From Anadara kagoshimensis (taxonomy: Eukaryota > Mollusca > Bivalvia > Arcoida > Arcidae): a stretch of DNA of 64,000 nt. A program made the position numbers and the translations under genes. The notes beneath the pieces are model-generated. The model was not told the DNA's origin, did not search any database, and saw only the letters and a list, made by a program, of their open reading frames with translations. The DNA lies in assembly GCA_021292105.1 (NCBI GenBank), contig CM037865.1, forward strand, positions 20,663,428 through 20,727,427, in the 5' to 3' direction. Shown one piece after another: positions 63,316 through 64,000 of this stretch (the first letter of the stretch is position 1; each line of letters opens with the position of its first letter).

Positions 63316-64000
63316 CACAAGGTAAATAGACAAACAACATTGAACTGTCCGTTTGACCTTTCATTGGTAATAGTCTAATACGACGTTTCATCTGTTATAT
63401 GACATAGGTAGTGTTAGGATTCACATTTAAAACATTAACTATGTATGTTTACATGATGTAGAAAATATAAATACCTGTGTCACCTTTATATAAATGCACT
63501 TGTTTATAATACACATTTAAAGTAGTGGTAAAGTGGGGACAGAATAACCGTGTTTGCCTATATCTATGTGTGCTCTTTGACAAAAAATCGTTTTAAAAAA
63601 ATCCAACGAAAACAAGATCACAAAACAACCAACAATCCGACTAAGAAGAAAATTGGGACAATCTACTTTTCAGGAGCAAATGTTCTCAAATTAAAGCAAA
63701 AAAAGTATTTTCTACATGTAATTGAAAAACCGTGGAGGAATTTTTACGCAGGAAATATATGCGGGAAACAAATTTAGCCAGGTGTTTCTCAGAGATATTT
63801 TTGCACTTCTTGCAAAAATATCAATGTTCTGAAGGCCATTTTTGAAGTTATAAACAACACCATAAACACCATAAACAATTTTGAACGAATTCATCATCGA
63901 AATATAAGTAAAATATGCATATATTGATTGGTCAATAATAAATATATGGTTTTCTGTAGAAGCGATCAAATTACCTCGGCTTAAGAGCAATCTGAGCGAT
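63316..64000. other. Anonymous stretch to the window edge
   Basis: Open frames of 75-92 codons (63550-63777 plus, 63712-63990 minus) show no recognised domain. A short ATAAACACC direct doublet lies near 63860. No gene is claimed. Confidence 0.35.

Overview
This is a gene-poor, AT-rich (roughly two-thirds A+T by eye) stretch of a eukaryotic, almost certainly metazoan, genome. Several features point to a marine bivalve or related mollusc: tRNA-headed SINEs with an ACTC-rich tail, a composite element with a satellite core and an ACGGACGC microsatellite that resembles the oyster 'pearl' elements, short TIR elements with CAGTCAAACCTG and CAGGGGCGGATC ends, and long GA/CT microsatellites. The species cannot be named from this sequence. 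No ribosome-binding sites, operons or long ORFs exist. The longest open frames (about 110-130 codons) are either repeat-derived or created by a GA microsatellite. No host protein-coding gene is supported with confidence, so the window reads as intergenic or deep-intronic DNA built from layers of old transposons and local tandem duplications.

The most abundant component is a retrotransposon 3' end present in about 25 fragments on both strands. Copies share a common 3' terminus near GTTTGTTTTTGAT and are cut at different 5' points, as expected for LINE-like target-primed insertion. Five fragments reach into the coding end and still show the C-terminal signature of a reverse-transcriptase polyprotein (AYGVFVxQLIRY ... 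QGYxKPxLIK ... GRHxxxVxxYDVSVS), with stops and frameshifts.

Layout: 0.3-3.9 kb is a roughly 1-kb-period degenerate array with four copies of a 330-bp block. 4-5.5 kb holds a second repeat (family B), a speculative signal-peptide-like exon and a TIR MITE. 8.3-11 kb is a 500-700-bp-period array split by a 356-bp hairpin element that has 13-bp flanking direct repeats. 11.2-15.7 kb holds a pol fragment, a degenerate CCAATC-bearing array and several copies of a 200-bp TIR MITE (family P), one with a SINE inside it. 16.3 kb is a hAT-like MITE. 18.8-25.1 kb has more P MITEs, two hairpin elements, four TGACGTCA palindromes and a SINE. 25-36 kb is dominated by retrotransposon fragments, a full-length SINE and a 315-bp tandem repeat. 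38-39 kb has a pogo-like MITE next to a long hairpin. 41.7-44.6 kb is a nested tandem-duplication zone, part of it built from a SINE tail. 48.7-49.6 kb is a very old ~42-bp minisatellite. 54.7-57.6 kb is the clearest discrete element, a Helentron/pearl-like unit with almost seven 312-bp satellite monomers. 60-64 kb contains two more TIR MITEs and duplicated blocks.

Nothing here forms a pathway. The biology is that of repeat turnover: insertion, nested insertion, inverted duplication and local amplification. All identifications are by eye; no database search was run.
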